From: DATEDA01 sp963827595
GTDB taxonomy: Bacteria; Pseudomonadota; Gammaproteobacteria; Burkholderiales; SG8-39
Direction: 5' to 3'
Length of the DNA: 64,000 nucleotides
NCBI GenBank assembly: GCA_963827595.1
Contig: CAWHBT010000016.1
Location: 1-64,000, forward strand
Positions 50,326 to 59,953 of this stretch are shown piece after piece. Both the position numbers and the translations under genes were made by a program. The notes under the pieces were generated by a model that saw only the letters and a list, made by a program, of their open reading frames with translations, had not been told where the DNA came from and did no database searches. Position 1 is the first letter of the stretch. Every line of letters starts with the position of its first letter.

Positions 50326-51123
50326 TCACCGTCCGTGGTCGGGCCAGCGCGCGAGGAACTCGCGCCAGTGAGGCTCGTCGAGGCCGGCGATCGTGGCACG
50401 CGCGAGCGCCAGCTCGCGCCGGTGCTCGTCGCGGTCGAGGGCGCCGCGCATCACCTGGAAGCGCAGGTAGACGAGCCAGGTGTTGAAGACGTCCGCCTCG
50501 CAGTAGTTGCGGATGTCGGCGATCCGTCCCGCGCGGAACGCGTCCCAGACCTGCGACCCGTCCAGGCCGAGCTTGCCCGGCAGGCCGAGCAACCGTGCCA
50601 GCTGGTCGAGCGGCGCGCTCGCGCGCGCCTGGTAGAGCGACAGGAGGTCCATCAGATCGACGTGCCGCGTGTGGTACCGCGCGACGTAGTTGTTGTACCG
50701 GAAGTCGCGGCTGTCGGCGAAGTCGCCCTCGCCCAGGTCCCAGTACCGCGGGGCCGTCACGCCGTGGATGAGACCGCGGTAGTGGAGCACCGGCAGGTCG
50801 AACCCGCCGCCGTTCCAGGAGACGAGCTGCGGCGTGTACTTCTCGATGCCGTCGTAGAAGCGCTGGACGAGCTCGCCCTCGCCGTCGGTCGGCGCGCCGA
50901 GCGACCACACGCGCAGCGCCTCGCGCTCGCGCAGCAGGCACGCGATGGCGACCACGCGCTGCAGATGCAGCGGCAGGAAGTCCTGCCCGCTCGCGGCGCG
51001 GCGGCGCTGGAAGGCGATCTCCGCGACGTCCGCGTCGGCGAGCGACGGGTCGAGATCGAAGACCGAGCGGTAGCCGGCGACGTCGGGCACCGTCTCGATG
51101 TCGAAGACGAGCGTCGCTGGCAT
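50326..51123 (-). CDS. PolB-like 3'-5' exonuclease (DEDD)
   Basis: A 265-residue protein begins MPATLVFDIETVPDVAGYRS, with the DIE exonuclease motif I. VSWNGGGFDLPVLHYRG is motif II and IRNYCEADVFNTWLVYLRF is motif III with the last Asp. This is the predicted 3'-5' exonuclease group related to the proofreading domain of DNA polymerase B, with no polymerase part. Substrate untested in most species. Confidence 0.9.
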   Translation of the reverse strand: MPATLVFDIETVPDVAGYRSVFDLDPSLADADVAEIAFQRRRAASGQDFLPLHLQRVVAIACLLREREALRVWSLGAPTDGEGELVQRFYDGIEKYTPQLVSWNGGGFDLPVLHYRGLIHGVTAPRYWDLGEGDFADSRDFRYNNYVARYHTRHVDLMDLLSLYQARASAPLDQLARLLGLPGKLGLDGSQVWDAFRAGRIADIRNYCEADVFNTWLVYLRFQVMRGALDRDEHRRELALARATIAGLDEPHWREFLARWPDHGR

Positions 51124-51136
51124 GCGGCTCCGCGCG

Positions 51137-52024
51137 TCAGTCGGGAAAGACGCCGGTCGTGAGGTACCGGTCGCCGCGGTCGCAGACGATCACGACGATC
51201 GTCGCGTTCGTCACTTCCCGCGCGATCCGGAGCGCGACGTGCACGGCGCCGCCGGAGGAGATCCCGGCGAAGATCCCCTCCACCCGCGCGAGCCGCCGTG
51301 CCATCTCCTCGGCGTCCGCCTGGCTCACGTACTCGAGGCGGTCGACCCCCTTCGGGTCGTAGATCTTCGGCAGGTAGGCCTCGGCCCACTTGCGGATGCC
51401 GGGGATCTGCGAGCCCTCGGTCGGCTGGCAACCGATGATCTGGATCTGCGGATTCTGCTCGCGCAGGAACCGCCCCGCGCCCATGATCGTCCCGGTCGTG
51501 CCCATGCTCGACACGAAGTGGGTGACGCGGCCTTCGGTGTCGCGCCAGATCTCGGGACCGGTACCCTCGTAGTGGGACCGCGGGTTGTCGGGGTTCGCGA
51601 ACTGGTCGAGCATCACGCCCTTGCCTTCGGCGATCATCCGGTCGGCGAGGTCGCGCGCGGCCTCCATTCCCCCTTCCTTGGGGGTGAGAATGATCTCGGC
51701 GCCGTAGGCGCGCATCGTCTGCCGGCGTTCGGCCGAGAGGTGCTCGGGCATGATGAGCACCATCCGGTAGCCGCGCATCGCCGCCGCCATCGCGAGCGCG
51801 ATGCCGGTGTTGCCGCTCGTCGGTTCGATCAGCGTGTCGCCCGGCTTGATCCGCCCCCGCTCCTCGGCGCGCCTGACCATCGAGAGTGCCGGACGGTCCT
51901 TCACCGAGCCGGCGGGGTTGTCGCCCTCGAGCTTGCAGAGAATCGCGTTCGTGCTCTCGCCGGGAAGGCGCTTGAGCCGCACGAGCGGGGTGTTGCCGAC
52001 GGTGTCCTCGATGGTCTTGTACAT
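51137..52024 (-). CDS. cysM: Cysteine synthase B
   Basis: A 295-residue PLP enzyme begins MYKTIEDTVGNTPLVRLKRL. It has the PLP lysine in EGDNPAGSVKDRPALSMV and the phosphate loop EPTSGNTGIALAMA. It makes cysteine from O-acetylserine and sulfide or thiosulfate. CysM, not CysK, is suggested by the NPAGSVKDR motif and by the conserved place next to hldD in Betaproteobacteria. It follows hldD by 20 bp. Confidence 0.93.
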   Translation of the reverse strand: MYKTIEDTVGNTPLVRLKRLPGESTNAILCKLEGDNPAGSVKDRPALSMVRRAEERGRIKPGDTLIEPTSGNTGIALAMAAAMRGYRMVLIMPEHLSAERRQTMRAYGAEIILTPKEGGMEAARDLADRMIAEGKGVMLDQFANPDNPRSHYEGTGPEIWRDTEGRVTHFVSSMGTTGTIMGAGRFLREQNPQIQIIGCQPTEGSQIPGIRKWAEAYLPKIYDPKGVDRLEYVSQADAEEMARRLARVEGIFAGISSGGAVHVALRIAREVTNATIVVIVCDRGDRYLTTGVFPD

Positions 52025-52044
52025 GAGCGGGTTGCTCGAGCGCG

Positions 52045-53050
52045 CTACGCGGCGCCGGCTCGCGCGAGCTCCGACAGGTAACGCTCGACGCCTTCGGCGA
52101 CGCCGAGAAACGGCGCATCGTAGCCCGCACCCCGGAGCGCCGCGAGGTCGGCCTGGGTGAAGCTCTGGTACCGGCCCTGGAGCGCCTCCGGGAACGGGAT
52201 GTACTCGATCGCGCCCTGGAGCTTCAGCTCGGCCAGGGATAGCGCCGGCTGCCCCGACGCTGCGCCGACAGCTGTTGATCACGGCCTCGGCCACCTCGTT
52301 GAACGACTGCGCCCGGCCGGTGCCGACGTTGAAAATCCCCGCGAGCCGCGGGCGCTCGAAAAAGTGGAAGTTGACCTTGACCACGTCCTCGACCGAAACG
52401 AAGTCGCGTCGCTGCTCGCCGTCCGCGTACCCGTCGGAACCGCGGAACAGCCGCACCCGCCCGTCGGCGCGGTACTGGTTGTAGAAGTGCCACGCCACCG
52501 AAGCCATGCGGCCCTTGTGGCCTTCGTTCGGCCCGTAGACGTTGAAGTAGCGAAACCCCGCGACCTGCGAGGCCGCGTCGGGAAGCCGCCGGCGAACGAC
52601 CTGGTCGAAGAGGTACTTCGAGTAGCCGTAGACGTTCAGGGGCGCCTCGCACTCCGGCGACTCGCGGAACACCCGGCCGCCGCCGTAGACCGCCGCCGAC
52701 GATGCGTAAAGGAACGGGATCTCTTCCTCGAGACAGAAGTCGAGCAGGTCGACCGAGTACCGATAGTTGTTGTCCATCATGTAGCGCCCGTCGCTCTCCA
52801 TCGTGTCGGAGCAGGCGCCCTGGTGAAACACCGCGTCGATCGCACCCTCGAACTCGCCGTCCGCAAGCCGCTCGAGGAACTCCCGCTTGTCCAGGTAGTC
52901 GGCGATCTCGCAGCCGACCAGGTTCCGGAACTTGTCGGCGCGCGCGAGGTTGTCGACGGCGACGATGTTGCCGACGCCGCGCTCGTTCAGGGCGCGGACG
53001 AGCTGCGACCCGATGAACCCGGCGGCACCGGTGACGACGTAGTAGCTCAT
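52045..53050 (-). CDS. hldD: ADP-L-glycero-D-manno-heptose 6-epimerase, with one frameshift
   Basis: The protein begins MSYYVVTGAAGFIGSQLVRA (NADP-binding GxxGxxG) and has YGYSKYLFDQ (Tyr-x3-Lys). It continues to NEVAEAVINSCRRSVGAAG, where one extra base near 52243-52250 shifts the frame. The correct end, LSLAELKLQGAIEYIPFPEA to ERYLSELARAGAA, lies in the next frame, stopping at 52045. It epimerises ADP-heptose for the LPS inner core. Its start overlaps the hldE stop (ATGA). An indel artefact is likely. Confidence 0.85.
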
Positions 53051-54004
53051 GGCCGGGAGGACGCGCCTGCGAGGTCGGCGGCGAGCTCGTCCGGGTGGAC
53101 GACCGCCGTGCCGAGTTTACCAACGACGATGCCGGCCGCATGGTTGGCGATTCGAACCGCCTCGTCGAGCGACGCACCGCTGCCGATCACGACCGCCAGT
53201 GTAGCGATGACCGTGTCGCCCGCCCCGCTCACGTCGGCCACCGGGCGCTTCCTGGCCGCGACGCCGTGGACCCCCTCGGCGCGGTACAGCGTCATCCCCT
53301 GGTCGCCTTTCGTCAACAGCAGCGCATCGAGGCCTAGCTCCGCGCGCGAGCTCTGCGCGCGACCAGCCAGGTCCGCCTCGTCCCGCCAGCGGCCGACGAC
53401 CTCGCGCAGCTCGTTCAGGTTCGGCGTGAGCACGTTGGCGCCGCGGTACCGCGCATAGTCGTCGCCTTTCGGATCGACGAGCACCGTCTTCCCGGCGCCG
53501 CGCGCAAGGCTGATCATCCGCTCGATGTGGGCGAGCCCGCCCTTGCCGTAATCAGAGAGCACCACGACATCGTAGTCGCCCAGACTCGCCTCGAACTCGG
53601 CGAGCTTTGCGGCGAGCACCTCGTGCGAGGGGTCACTCTCGAAATCGACCCGGACGAGCTGCTGTCCGCGTGCGATCACACGCAGCTTCACAGTGGTCGC
53701 GAGCGTTGGGTCGCGATGGAGGCTGCCGCGAACGCCCGCCGCCGCGACGAGCCGCGCGAGCGCCTCCCCCGGCTCATCGCCGCCGACGACCGAGAGCAGG
53801 CCCGCCTGCGCGCCAAGCGCGGTGCAGTTGCGCGCGACGTTCGCCGCACCGCCCGGACGTTCCTCGGCTTCCTTGACGAGGACGACCGGCACCGGCGCCT
53901 CGGGCGAGATCCGGCTCACGTCGCCGAACCAGTAGCGATCCAGCATCACGTCGCCCACCACCAGCACCCTGGCGCGAGCCAGGTCCGGCAGCGCGGCGCG
54001 CCTA
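53047..54004 (-). CDS. hldE: D-glycero-beta-D-manno-heptose-7-phosphate kinase
   Basis: This PfkB-family sugar kinase runs from about PDLARARVLVVGDVMLDRYW to the stop. PVPVVLVKEAEERPGGAANV is the substrate region and VADVSGAGDTVIATLAVVIG the anion hole and base. There is no nucleotidyltransferase half, so it corresponds to the RfaE1/HldA part. An ATG with AGGGAG upstream near 54014 would be the start, but a likely one-base error at about 54001-54006 puts the gene in frame with the tail of ugd instead. Confidence 0.85.
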
Positions 54005-55352
54005 GCTCGTCGCCATTCGACCTGCTCCCTGCCGATCGGGTAGTACTCGAACCCCAGTCGCTGCAGCTCCCCGGGTTCGTAGAGATTCCGGCCGTCGAAG
54101 ATCACCGGCTGCTTGAGGCGCGCGCGCAGGTCCGGCGAAATCGGGGCTCCGGAACTCCTTCCACTCGGTCACGATCGCGAGCGCGTCCGCCCCGTCCGCG
54201 GCGCCGAGCGGGGACTCACGCGTAGGTGACGCGCGGCTCCTGGCCGAAGTGTCGACGCGCCTCGGGCATGGCCGCCGGATCGTACACGGAGACGCTCGCG
54301 CCACGCCGGAGCAGCTCGGCCACGAGCACCCGGCTCGGCGCCTCGCGCATGTCGTCGGTGTTCGGCTTGAACGCGAGTCCCCAGACAGCGAAGCGCCGGC
54401 CGGCGAGACGCTCGCCGAACCGGCGCACGATCTTGCCGGCGAGCACCTGCTTCTGCGCCTCGTTCACCCGCTCGACGGCCGCAAGCAGCTGCAGGTCGAC
54501 CCCGACGCCGGCCGCCGTCCGGGCGATCGCCCGCACGTCCTTGGGAAAGCACGAGCCGCCGTAGCCGAGCCCCGGATAGAGGAAGTGGAACCCGATGCGC
54601 GAGTCGGCGCCGATGCCGCGGCGGACCTGCTCGATGTCGGCGCCCAGGCGCTCGGCGAGGTTCGCGAGCTCGTTCATGAACGAGATCCGGGTCGCGAGCA
54701 TCGCGTTGGCGGCGTACTTCGTGAGCTCGGCCGAGCGCACGTCCATGAAGATCAGCCGCTCGTGGTTGCGCTGGAACGGGGCGTAGAGGAGCCGCATCAT
54801 CCGCGTCGCTTCCGCGTCGTCGGTGCCGATCACGATGCGGTCGGGGCGCATGAAGTCCTCGACCGCCGCCCCCTCCTTGAGGAACTCCGGGTTCGACACC
54901 ACGGTGTACGGCACGGCTGCGCCGCGCGCCGCGAGCTCCTCGGCGATCGCCTGCCGGACCGCGTCCGCGGTGCCCACGGGGACCGTGGACTTGTCGACGA
55001 CCAGCCGTTGCTCGGTCATGTGGCGCCCGATCGTCCGCGCCGCGGCGACCACGTGGCGAAGATCTGCCGCGCCGTCCTCGTCGGGCGGCGTCCCGACCGC
55101 GATGAACTGCGCGACCCCGTGCGCCACGCTCGCCGCCGGATCGGTCGTGAACCGGAGCCGGCCCGCGGCGCGGTTGCGCGCCACGAGCTCGGGAAGCCCC
55201 GGCTCGTGAATGGGGACCTCGCCGCGGTCGAGGACCGCGATCTTGCGCGCGTCGACGTCGTAGCACAGGACGTCGTTGCCGACCTCGGCGAAGCAGGCGC
55301 CGGAGACGAGCCCGACGTAGCCGGTGCCGATCATCGTGATCTTACAAGCCAC
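54000..55352 (-). CDS. ugd: UDP-glucose 6-dehydrogenase, interrupted by probable indels
   Basis: It starts at GTG 55352 (ACKITMIGTGYVGLVSGACF), with the NAD fold, GSCFPKDVRAIARTAAGVGV (catalytic Cys) and FGQEPRVTYA. A TGA follows at 54216-54218, caused by one extra T. SPLGAADGADALAIVTEWKE then follows in another frame, and after a second extra base (near 54130-54137) LRARLKQPVIFDGRNLYEPG completes the usual end. It oxidises UDP-glucose to UDP-glucuronate for envelope polysaccharide. Total near 440 residues if repaired. Confidence 0.85.
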
Positions 55353-55360
55353 CCCCAAGA

Positions 55361-55500
55361 TGCGGCGCAAGGTGTCGCCAAGCACCTTGGGCCGCGCCCT
55401 CCGTCGCGGGTGGCTCGTGTGCGGCAAGTCGGGGTTGACTTGCCGCCGCGAGCCGGGCACCCGCAGGGCTGCGCCCAGGCGCTTGGCGACACTTGCGTCG
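55361..55500. repeat. Nested 140-bp palindrome between ugd and lapB
   Basis: An inner perfect stem GCGGCAAGTC/GACTTGCCGC with loop GGGGTT sits inside weaker arms (GGGTGGCTCG/CGAGCCGGGCACC). Outer arms are GGTGTCGCCAAGC and GCTTGGCGACAC. Both strands would fold alike. It may be a mobile repeat, or an RNA structure ending lapB or leading ugd. Confidence 0.65.
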
Positions 55501-55505
55501 ACTGC

Positions 55506-56683
55506 CTACGGCGCAAGGTCGTACTCCTCGGTCCGCCGCGGCGGATAGGTCTCCCAGTTCATGCACGCCGGGCACTGCCAGTGGAACTGGCGGGCGCGGA
55601 AGCCGCAGTTCTCGCAGCGGTAGCGCGCGAGCCGGCGCGTCTGCCCCTGCACGAGGTTGCGCACGAGCTCGATGTCGTGGCGCCGCTCCACCGGCGCGCT
55701 GAGGAGCTCGGCCTCGAGCAGCTTGTCCAGCCCGAGCAGCGTGGGATTGCGGCGCAGCTCGTCCCGGACCAGCCGGTACGCGGCCTCCGGACCCTCGGCG
55801 TCGAGCGTCGACTGGAAGGCGACGTCCAGGAGATCGAGCGACGGGTATTGCTGCGAGATAGCCGCGCAGCAGCGTGAGCCCGGTCGCCGGGTCGCCGACG
55901 GTCTGGTAGCTCTTCAGGAGCCGGTGGGCGACGAGCGCGAGGAAGGTCGGGTTCTGCGTCTCGACGCGCTTCCACTCCTCGATCGCGTCGTGCTCGCGCC
56001 CGGCGGCGGCCGCGAGGTCGCCGGCGAGGATGCTCGCGCGGACGCACTTGCGGTTCGCCTTGAGCGCCTCCTTGAGCAGCTCGTGCGCCGCCTCCGGGCG
56101 CGAGTGCGTGGCCTCGACCGCGGCGAGCTCGCAGCAGAACTCGGCGATCTCCTTCTGCCACGACTGGCCGGTCTCCGGTCTCGAGCGCGCGCGCGGTCTC
56201 GATCGCCCTCTGCCAGTCCTTCTCCTGCTGATAGATCTCGAGCAGCCGCCGGAGGGCCTCCAGGCGCTGGGCGCTGTCGCGGAGCCGTACGAACACCTCC
56301 TCCGCCCGGTCGAGCAACCCCGCCTTCAGGTAGTCGTGGCCGAGCTCGAACAGCGCCTGCACCCGCTGGTCGGCGGCGAGGTCGGAGCGCTCGAGGAGGT
56401 TCTTGTGCATGCGGATCGCCCGCTCGGTCTCGCCGCGGCGGCGAAACAGGCCCCCGAGCGCGAAGTGCAGGTCGACGGTCTCGGGGTCGACCTTCACCAC
56501 CTCGATGAACGCCTCGATCGCCTTGTCGGGCTGCTCGTTCAGGAGGAAGTTGAGGCCCTTGAAGTACGCACGCGGGAGCGCGCGCGATTCGGTCAGGAGG
56601 TGCTTGATGTCGATCCGGGCGGCGAGCCATCCCAGGCCGAAGAAGATCGGGAAGCCGATCAGCCACCAGAACTCGAAGTCCAT
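55506..56683 (-). CDS. lapB: LPS assembly regulator LapB (YciM), with two probable indels
   Basis: The start is MDFEFWWLIGFPIFFGLGWL, an N-terminal membrane anchor. A TPR array follows (AIEAFIEVVKVDPETVDLHF, ALFELGHDYLKAGLLDRAEE). The frame breaks near 56165 and again near 55860, each by one base. The C-terminal rubredoxin-like zinc site CENCGFRARQFHWQCPACMN lies in the frame ending at 55506. LapB guides FtsH-mediated turnover of LpxC and so sets LPS synthesis. It follows lapA, as usual. Confidence 0.85.
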
Positions 56684-56722
56684 TCGTCCCGGCGTCCGCT
56701 TTGCGCTGGCGGACCCGCCGCG

Positions 56723-57055
56723 TCAGGGCGCGAACGGCGCGTCGGGGACCGACGCCCGTTCCGGCCCGGGCGGAGGACCCGCGAGTCCCGAGGCGCCCGG
56801 CTGGCGCAGTTCCAGCTCTTGTCGCAACCGCATGGCCTCGCGCCGCTGCCGGGCGAGCGCCGGCAGGCAGGCGATCACGCCGAACGCCGCCCCGGCCGCG
56901 AAGCTCACGAGCACGAGCAGGACGAGCGGCGTCTGCCACGCGGCATCGAAGTAGAAGCGCAGCGTGACCGGCTCGGCGTTCTTGATCGCGAACAGCAGGA
57001 CGACCACGAATACCGCGGTCCACCCGATGAAGCTGAAGAACCTCAGGACGACCAA
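56723..57055 (-). CDS. lapA: LapA-domain membrane protein
   Basis: A 110-residue protein has an apparent TTG start at 57055 (VVLRFFSFIGWTAVFVVVLL). Two hydrophobic helices (through AGAAFGVIACLPALARQRRE) are followed by a charged, Pro-rich tail, the LapA/DUF1049 pattern. It acts with LapB in LPS regulation. The sequence after RELEL may be partly disordered. Confidence 0.85.
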   Translation of the reverse strand: MVVLRFFSFIGWTAVFVVVLLFAIKNAEPVTLRFYFDAAWQTPLVLLVLVSFAAGAAFGVIACLPALARQRREAMRLRQELELRQPGASGLAGPPPGPERASVPDAPFAP

Positions 57056-57098
57056 GGCCCACCCCCGCGGGCAACGGCCGGCAGCGGCGGCGCCGGGC

Positions 57099-57425
57099 TC
57101 AACCGCTCGCCCGTTGCGGCTGCTGTTGGCTCGTCCCCTGCCCGTCCTCGCCGTCCACGCGCTCGCGCAGCTCCTTGCCGGCCTTGAAGTGCGGCACGAA
57201 CTTCTCCGGCACGTGCACCTTCTCGCCCGACTTCGGGTTGCGGCCGACGCGCGCCGGCCGGTGGTTGAGGCCGAAGCTGCCGAACCCGCGGATCTCGATG
57301 CGCTGGCCGCTCACCAGACTGTGCGTCATGGCGTCGAGAATCATCTTGACCGCGTACTCCGCATCCTTGGCCACGAGCTGCGGATAGCGGCTCGCGAGCC
57401 GCGCGATCAGCTCCGACTTGGTCAT
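57099..57425 (-). CDS. ihfB: Integration host factor subunit beta
   Basis: A 108-residue protein begins MTKSELIARLASRYPQLVAK. It has IEIRGFGSFGLNHRPARVGR and NPKSGEKVHVPEKFVPHFKA, the DNA-bending beta arm with its Pro. The C-terminus carries a longer Gln-rich tail. It pairs with IHF-alpha to bend DNA, and here could also assist island integration. Confidence 0.95.
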   Translation of the reverse strand: MTKSELIARLASRYPQLVAKDAEYAVKMILDAMTHSLVSGQRIEIRGFGSFGLNHRPARVGRNPKSGEKVHVPEKFVPHFKAGKELRERVDGEDGQGTSQQQPQRASG

Positions 57426-57457
57426 GCGCCCCCCTCGTGCACGTCGCCCGAGCCCCG

Positions 57458-59173
57458 CTACTCGCGCGGCGGGTTCTTTTCAAGCTTCGCCTTCAGGAGC
57501 GCGCCGAGGCTGGTCGTGCCAGCGCTCGCCGACGAGGCGCTTTGCAGCTTCGCCATCGCCTCGCCCTCCTCCGCGACCTCCTTGGCCTTGATCGACAGAT
57601 TGATCGTGCGGTTCTTGCGGTCGATGTTGATGATCATCACCGTGACGCTGTCGCCTTCCTTGAGGTGGGTGCGCGCGTCCTCGACCCGGTCCCGCGCGAC
57701 CTCGGAGGCCCGGAGATAGCCCTCGACCTCGCCGCTCAGCGCGATCACCGCGCCCTTCGCGTCGAGGCTCTTCACCGTTCCCGAGACGACGCCGCCCTTG
57801 TCGTGGGTCGCCACATAGGTGGTGAACGGATCGCCTTCGATCTGCTTCACGCCGAGCGAGATGCGCTCGCGCTCGGTGTCGATCGACAGCACCACCGCCT
57901 CGACCTCGTCGCCCTTCTTGTAGTCGCGGACCGCCTCCTCCCCGGGCTTCGACCACGACAGGTCGGAGAGATGCACCAGGCCGTCGATCCCGCCCGGGAG
58001 CCCGATGAAGATGCCGAAGTCGGTGATCGACTTGATCACGCCCTTCACCCGGTCGCCCTTGCGGTGGTTCTGCGCGAACTCCTCCCACGGGTTCGGCAGG
58101 CACTGCTTCATGCCGAGCGAGATGCGGCGCCGGTCCTCGTCGATCTCGAGCACCATCACCTCGACCTCGTCGCCGAGCTGCACCACCTTGGACGGGTGGA
58201 CGTTCTTGTTGGTCCAGTCCATCTCCGAGACGTGCACTAGGCCCTCGATGCCGCTCTCGATCTCCACGAACGCGCCGTAATCGGTGAGGTTCGTCACCTT
58301 GCCGAACAGCCGCGTCCCGGTCGGGTAACGGCGCGAGATGCCGACCCACGGATCCTCGCCAAGCTGCTTCAGGCCGAGCGAGACCCGGTTCTTCTCCTGG
58401 TCGAAGCGCAGCACCTTCGCGGTGACCTCATCGCCGACCGCGAGCACCTCCGACGGATGCTTCACCCGCCGCCACGCGAGATCGGTGATGTGCAGCAGCC
58501 CGTCGATCCCGCCGAGGTCGACGAACGCGCCGTAGTCGGTGATGTTCTTGACGATGCCCTTGACGACGGTGCCTTCCTGGAGGCTCGCGAGCAGCGCCTC
58601 GCGCTCGGCGCCGGCGGTCTGCTCGAGCACCGCGCGGCGCGAGACGACGACGTTGTTGCGCTTGCGGTCGAGCTTGATGACCTTGAACTCCATCGCCTTG
58701 CCCTCGTAGGGCGAGGTGTCCTTGACCGGACGCATGTCGACGAGGGAGCCGGGCAGGAACGCCCGGATGCCGTTGATCATGACGGTCAGGCCGCCTTTCA
58801 CCTTGCCGGTGATGACGCCCTGCGCGGTGGTGCCGGCCTCGAGCGATTTCTCGAGATCGAGCCAGGCGGCAAGCCGCTTCGCCTTGTCGCGCGAGAGGCG
58901 GGTCTCGCCGTAGCCGTCCTCGAGCGCCTCGATCGCGACCGGAACGAAGTCGCCGATCTTGACTTCGACCTCGCCGCGGTCGTTGCGGAACTCGTCGATC
59001 GGGATGAACGATTCGGACTTGAGGCCGGCGTTGACGACGGCGAAGTTCTGGTCGACGCGCACCACTTCCGCAGTGATCACCTCGCCGATCCGCATCTCCT
59101 TGCGCTGCAGGCTCTCCTCGAAGAGCGCGGCAAAGCTTTCCTGAGGGGCTACTGCAGGGGAAACATTGGGCAT
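57458..59173 (-). CDS. rpsA: 30S ribosomal protein S1
   Basis: A 571-residue protein starts at ATG 59173 (MPNVSPAVAPQESFAALFEE). Six S1 RNA-binding domains follow in tandem, for example KGIVKNITDYGAFVDLGGID, FGKVTNLTDYGAFVEIESGI and KGVIKSITDFGIFIGLPGGI. It binds mRNA at the ribosome and aids start-site recognition. The domain count and length are normal. Upstream is cmk, as expected. Confidence 0.97.
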   Translation of the reverse strand: MPNVSPAVAPQESFAALFEESLQRKEMRIGEVITAEVVRVDQNFAVVNAGLKSESFIPIDEFRNDRGEVEVKIGDFVPVAIEALEDGYGETRLSRDKAKRLAAWLDLEKSLEAGTTAQGVITGKVKGGLTVMINGIRAFLPGSLVDMRPVKDTSPYEGKAMEFKVIKLDRKRNNVVVSRRAVLEQTAGAEREALLASLQEGTVVKGIVKNITDYGAFVDLGGIDGLLHITDLAWRRVKHPSEVLAVGDEVTAKVLRFDQEKNRVSLGLKQLGEDPWVGISRRYPTGTRLFGKVTNLTDYGAFVEIESGIEGLVHVSEMDWTNKNVHPSKVVQLGDEVEVMVLEIDEDRRRISLGMKQCLPNPWEEFAQNHRKGDRVKGVIKSITDFGIFIGLPGGIDGLVHLSDLSWSKPGEEAVRDYKKGDEVEAVVLSIDTERERISLGVKQIEGDPFTTYVATHDKGGVVSGTVKSLDAKGAVIALSGEVEGYLRASEVARDRVEDARTHLKEGDSVTVMIINIDRKNRTINLSIKAKEVAEEGEAMAKLQSASSASAGTTSLGALLKAKLEKNPPRE

Positions 59174-59278
59174 AGACAATTTGACCTGGCTTCGCCCGCA
59201 CTTGCCGCGCTTCCGCGCGGACGGGCGGGGTTCGGTTGCACACGGCGGACCGGCTCGACGCCCTCCGCCCCCTGGCTT

Positions 59279-59953
59279 CTACTTGCGCCCTCCCCGGTAC
59301 CACGCGAGCACCGCGTCCGCCGCCTCCTCCGGGGTCAACCCCGTGGTATCGAGGATCCGGGCGTCGGGCGCCGGCTTGAGCGGCGCCACGACCCGGGCGG
59401 CATCGCGTGCGTCGCGTTGCTCGAGGTCGCGCAAAAGAGTTTGGATGTTAGCAGCGATTCCTTTGTCTTTCAACTGCTTATAGCGCCGTTCGGCCCGCGC
59501 CTCCAGGCTGGCGGTCAGGAACACCTTGAGGCGGGCGTCCGGGAACAGCAGCGAGCCCATGTCCCGGCCGTCGGCGACCAGTCCGGGCGGCCGGCGGAAT
59601 GCCCGCTGGCGGTCGACGAGCGCCGTCCGTACGCCGGGAACCGCCGCCACCCGGGAGGCGGCGGTGCTGCAGGCCTCGGTCCGGATCGCCTCGGTCGCGC
59701 GCTCGTCGCCCAGAAACACCTCGCCATCGGCGAAAAACCGCGCATCGAGCCGGTCGGCGACCGCCGCCAGGCCGGCGTCCTCGCCGAGATCCACCCCTTG
59801 CCGGGTCGCCGCCAGCGCGACCAGGCGGTACAGCGCGCCGCTGTCGAGATAGTGGAAGCCAAGCGCCCGCGCCACGGCCTGCGCCACGGTGCCCTTGCCC
59901 GAGGCCGAGGGCCCGTCGACGGCGATCACCGGCACGTCCGCGGGTGCGCCCAT
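59279..59953 (-). CDS. cmk: Cytidylate kinase
   Basis: A 224-residue protein begins MGAPADVPVIAVDGPSASGK. The P-loop GPSASGKGT and DSGALYRLVALAATRQG (CMP-binding) are present. It phosphorylates CMP and dCMP. The ATG directly follows the aroA stop without a gap, so the two are translated together. Confidence 0.95.
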   Translation of the reverse strand: MGAPADVPVIAVDGPSASGKGTVAQAVARALGFHYLDSGALYRLVALAATRQGVDLGEDAGLAAVADRLDARFFADGEVFLGDERATEAIRTEACSTAASRVAAVPGVRTALVDRQRAFRRPPGLVADGRDMGSLLFPDARLKVFLTASLEARAERRYKQLKDKGIAANIQTLLRDLEQRDARDAARVVAPLKPAPDARILDTTGLTPEEAADAVLAWYRGGRK

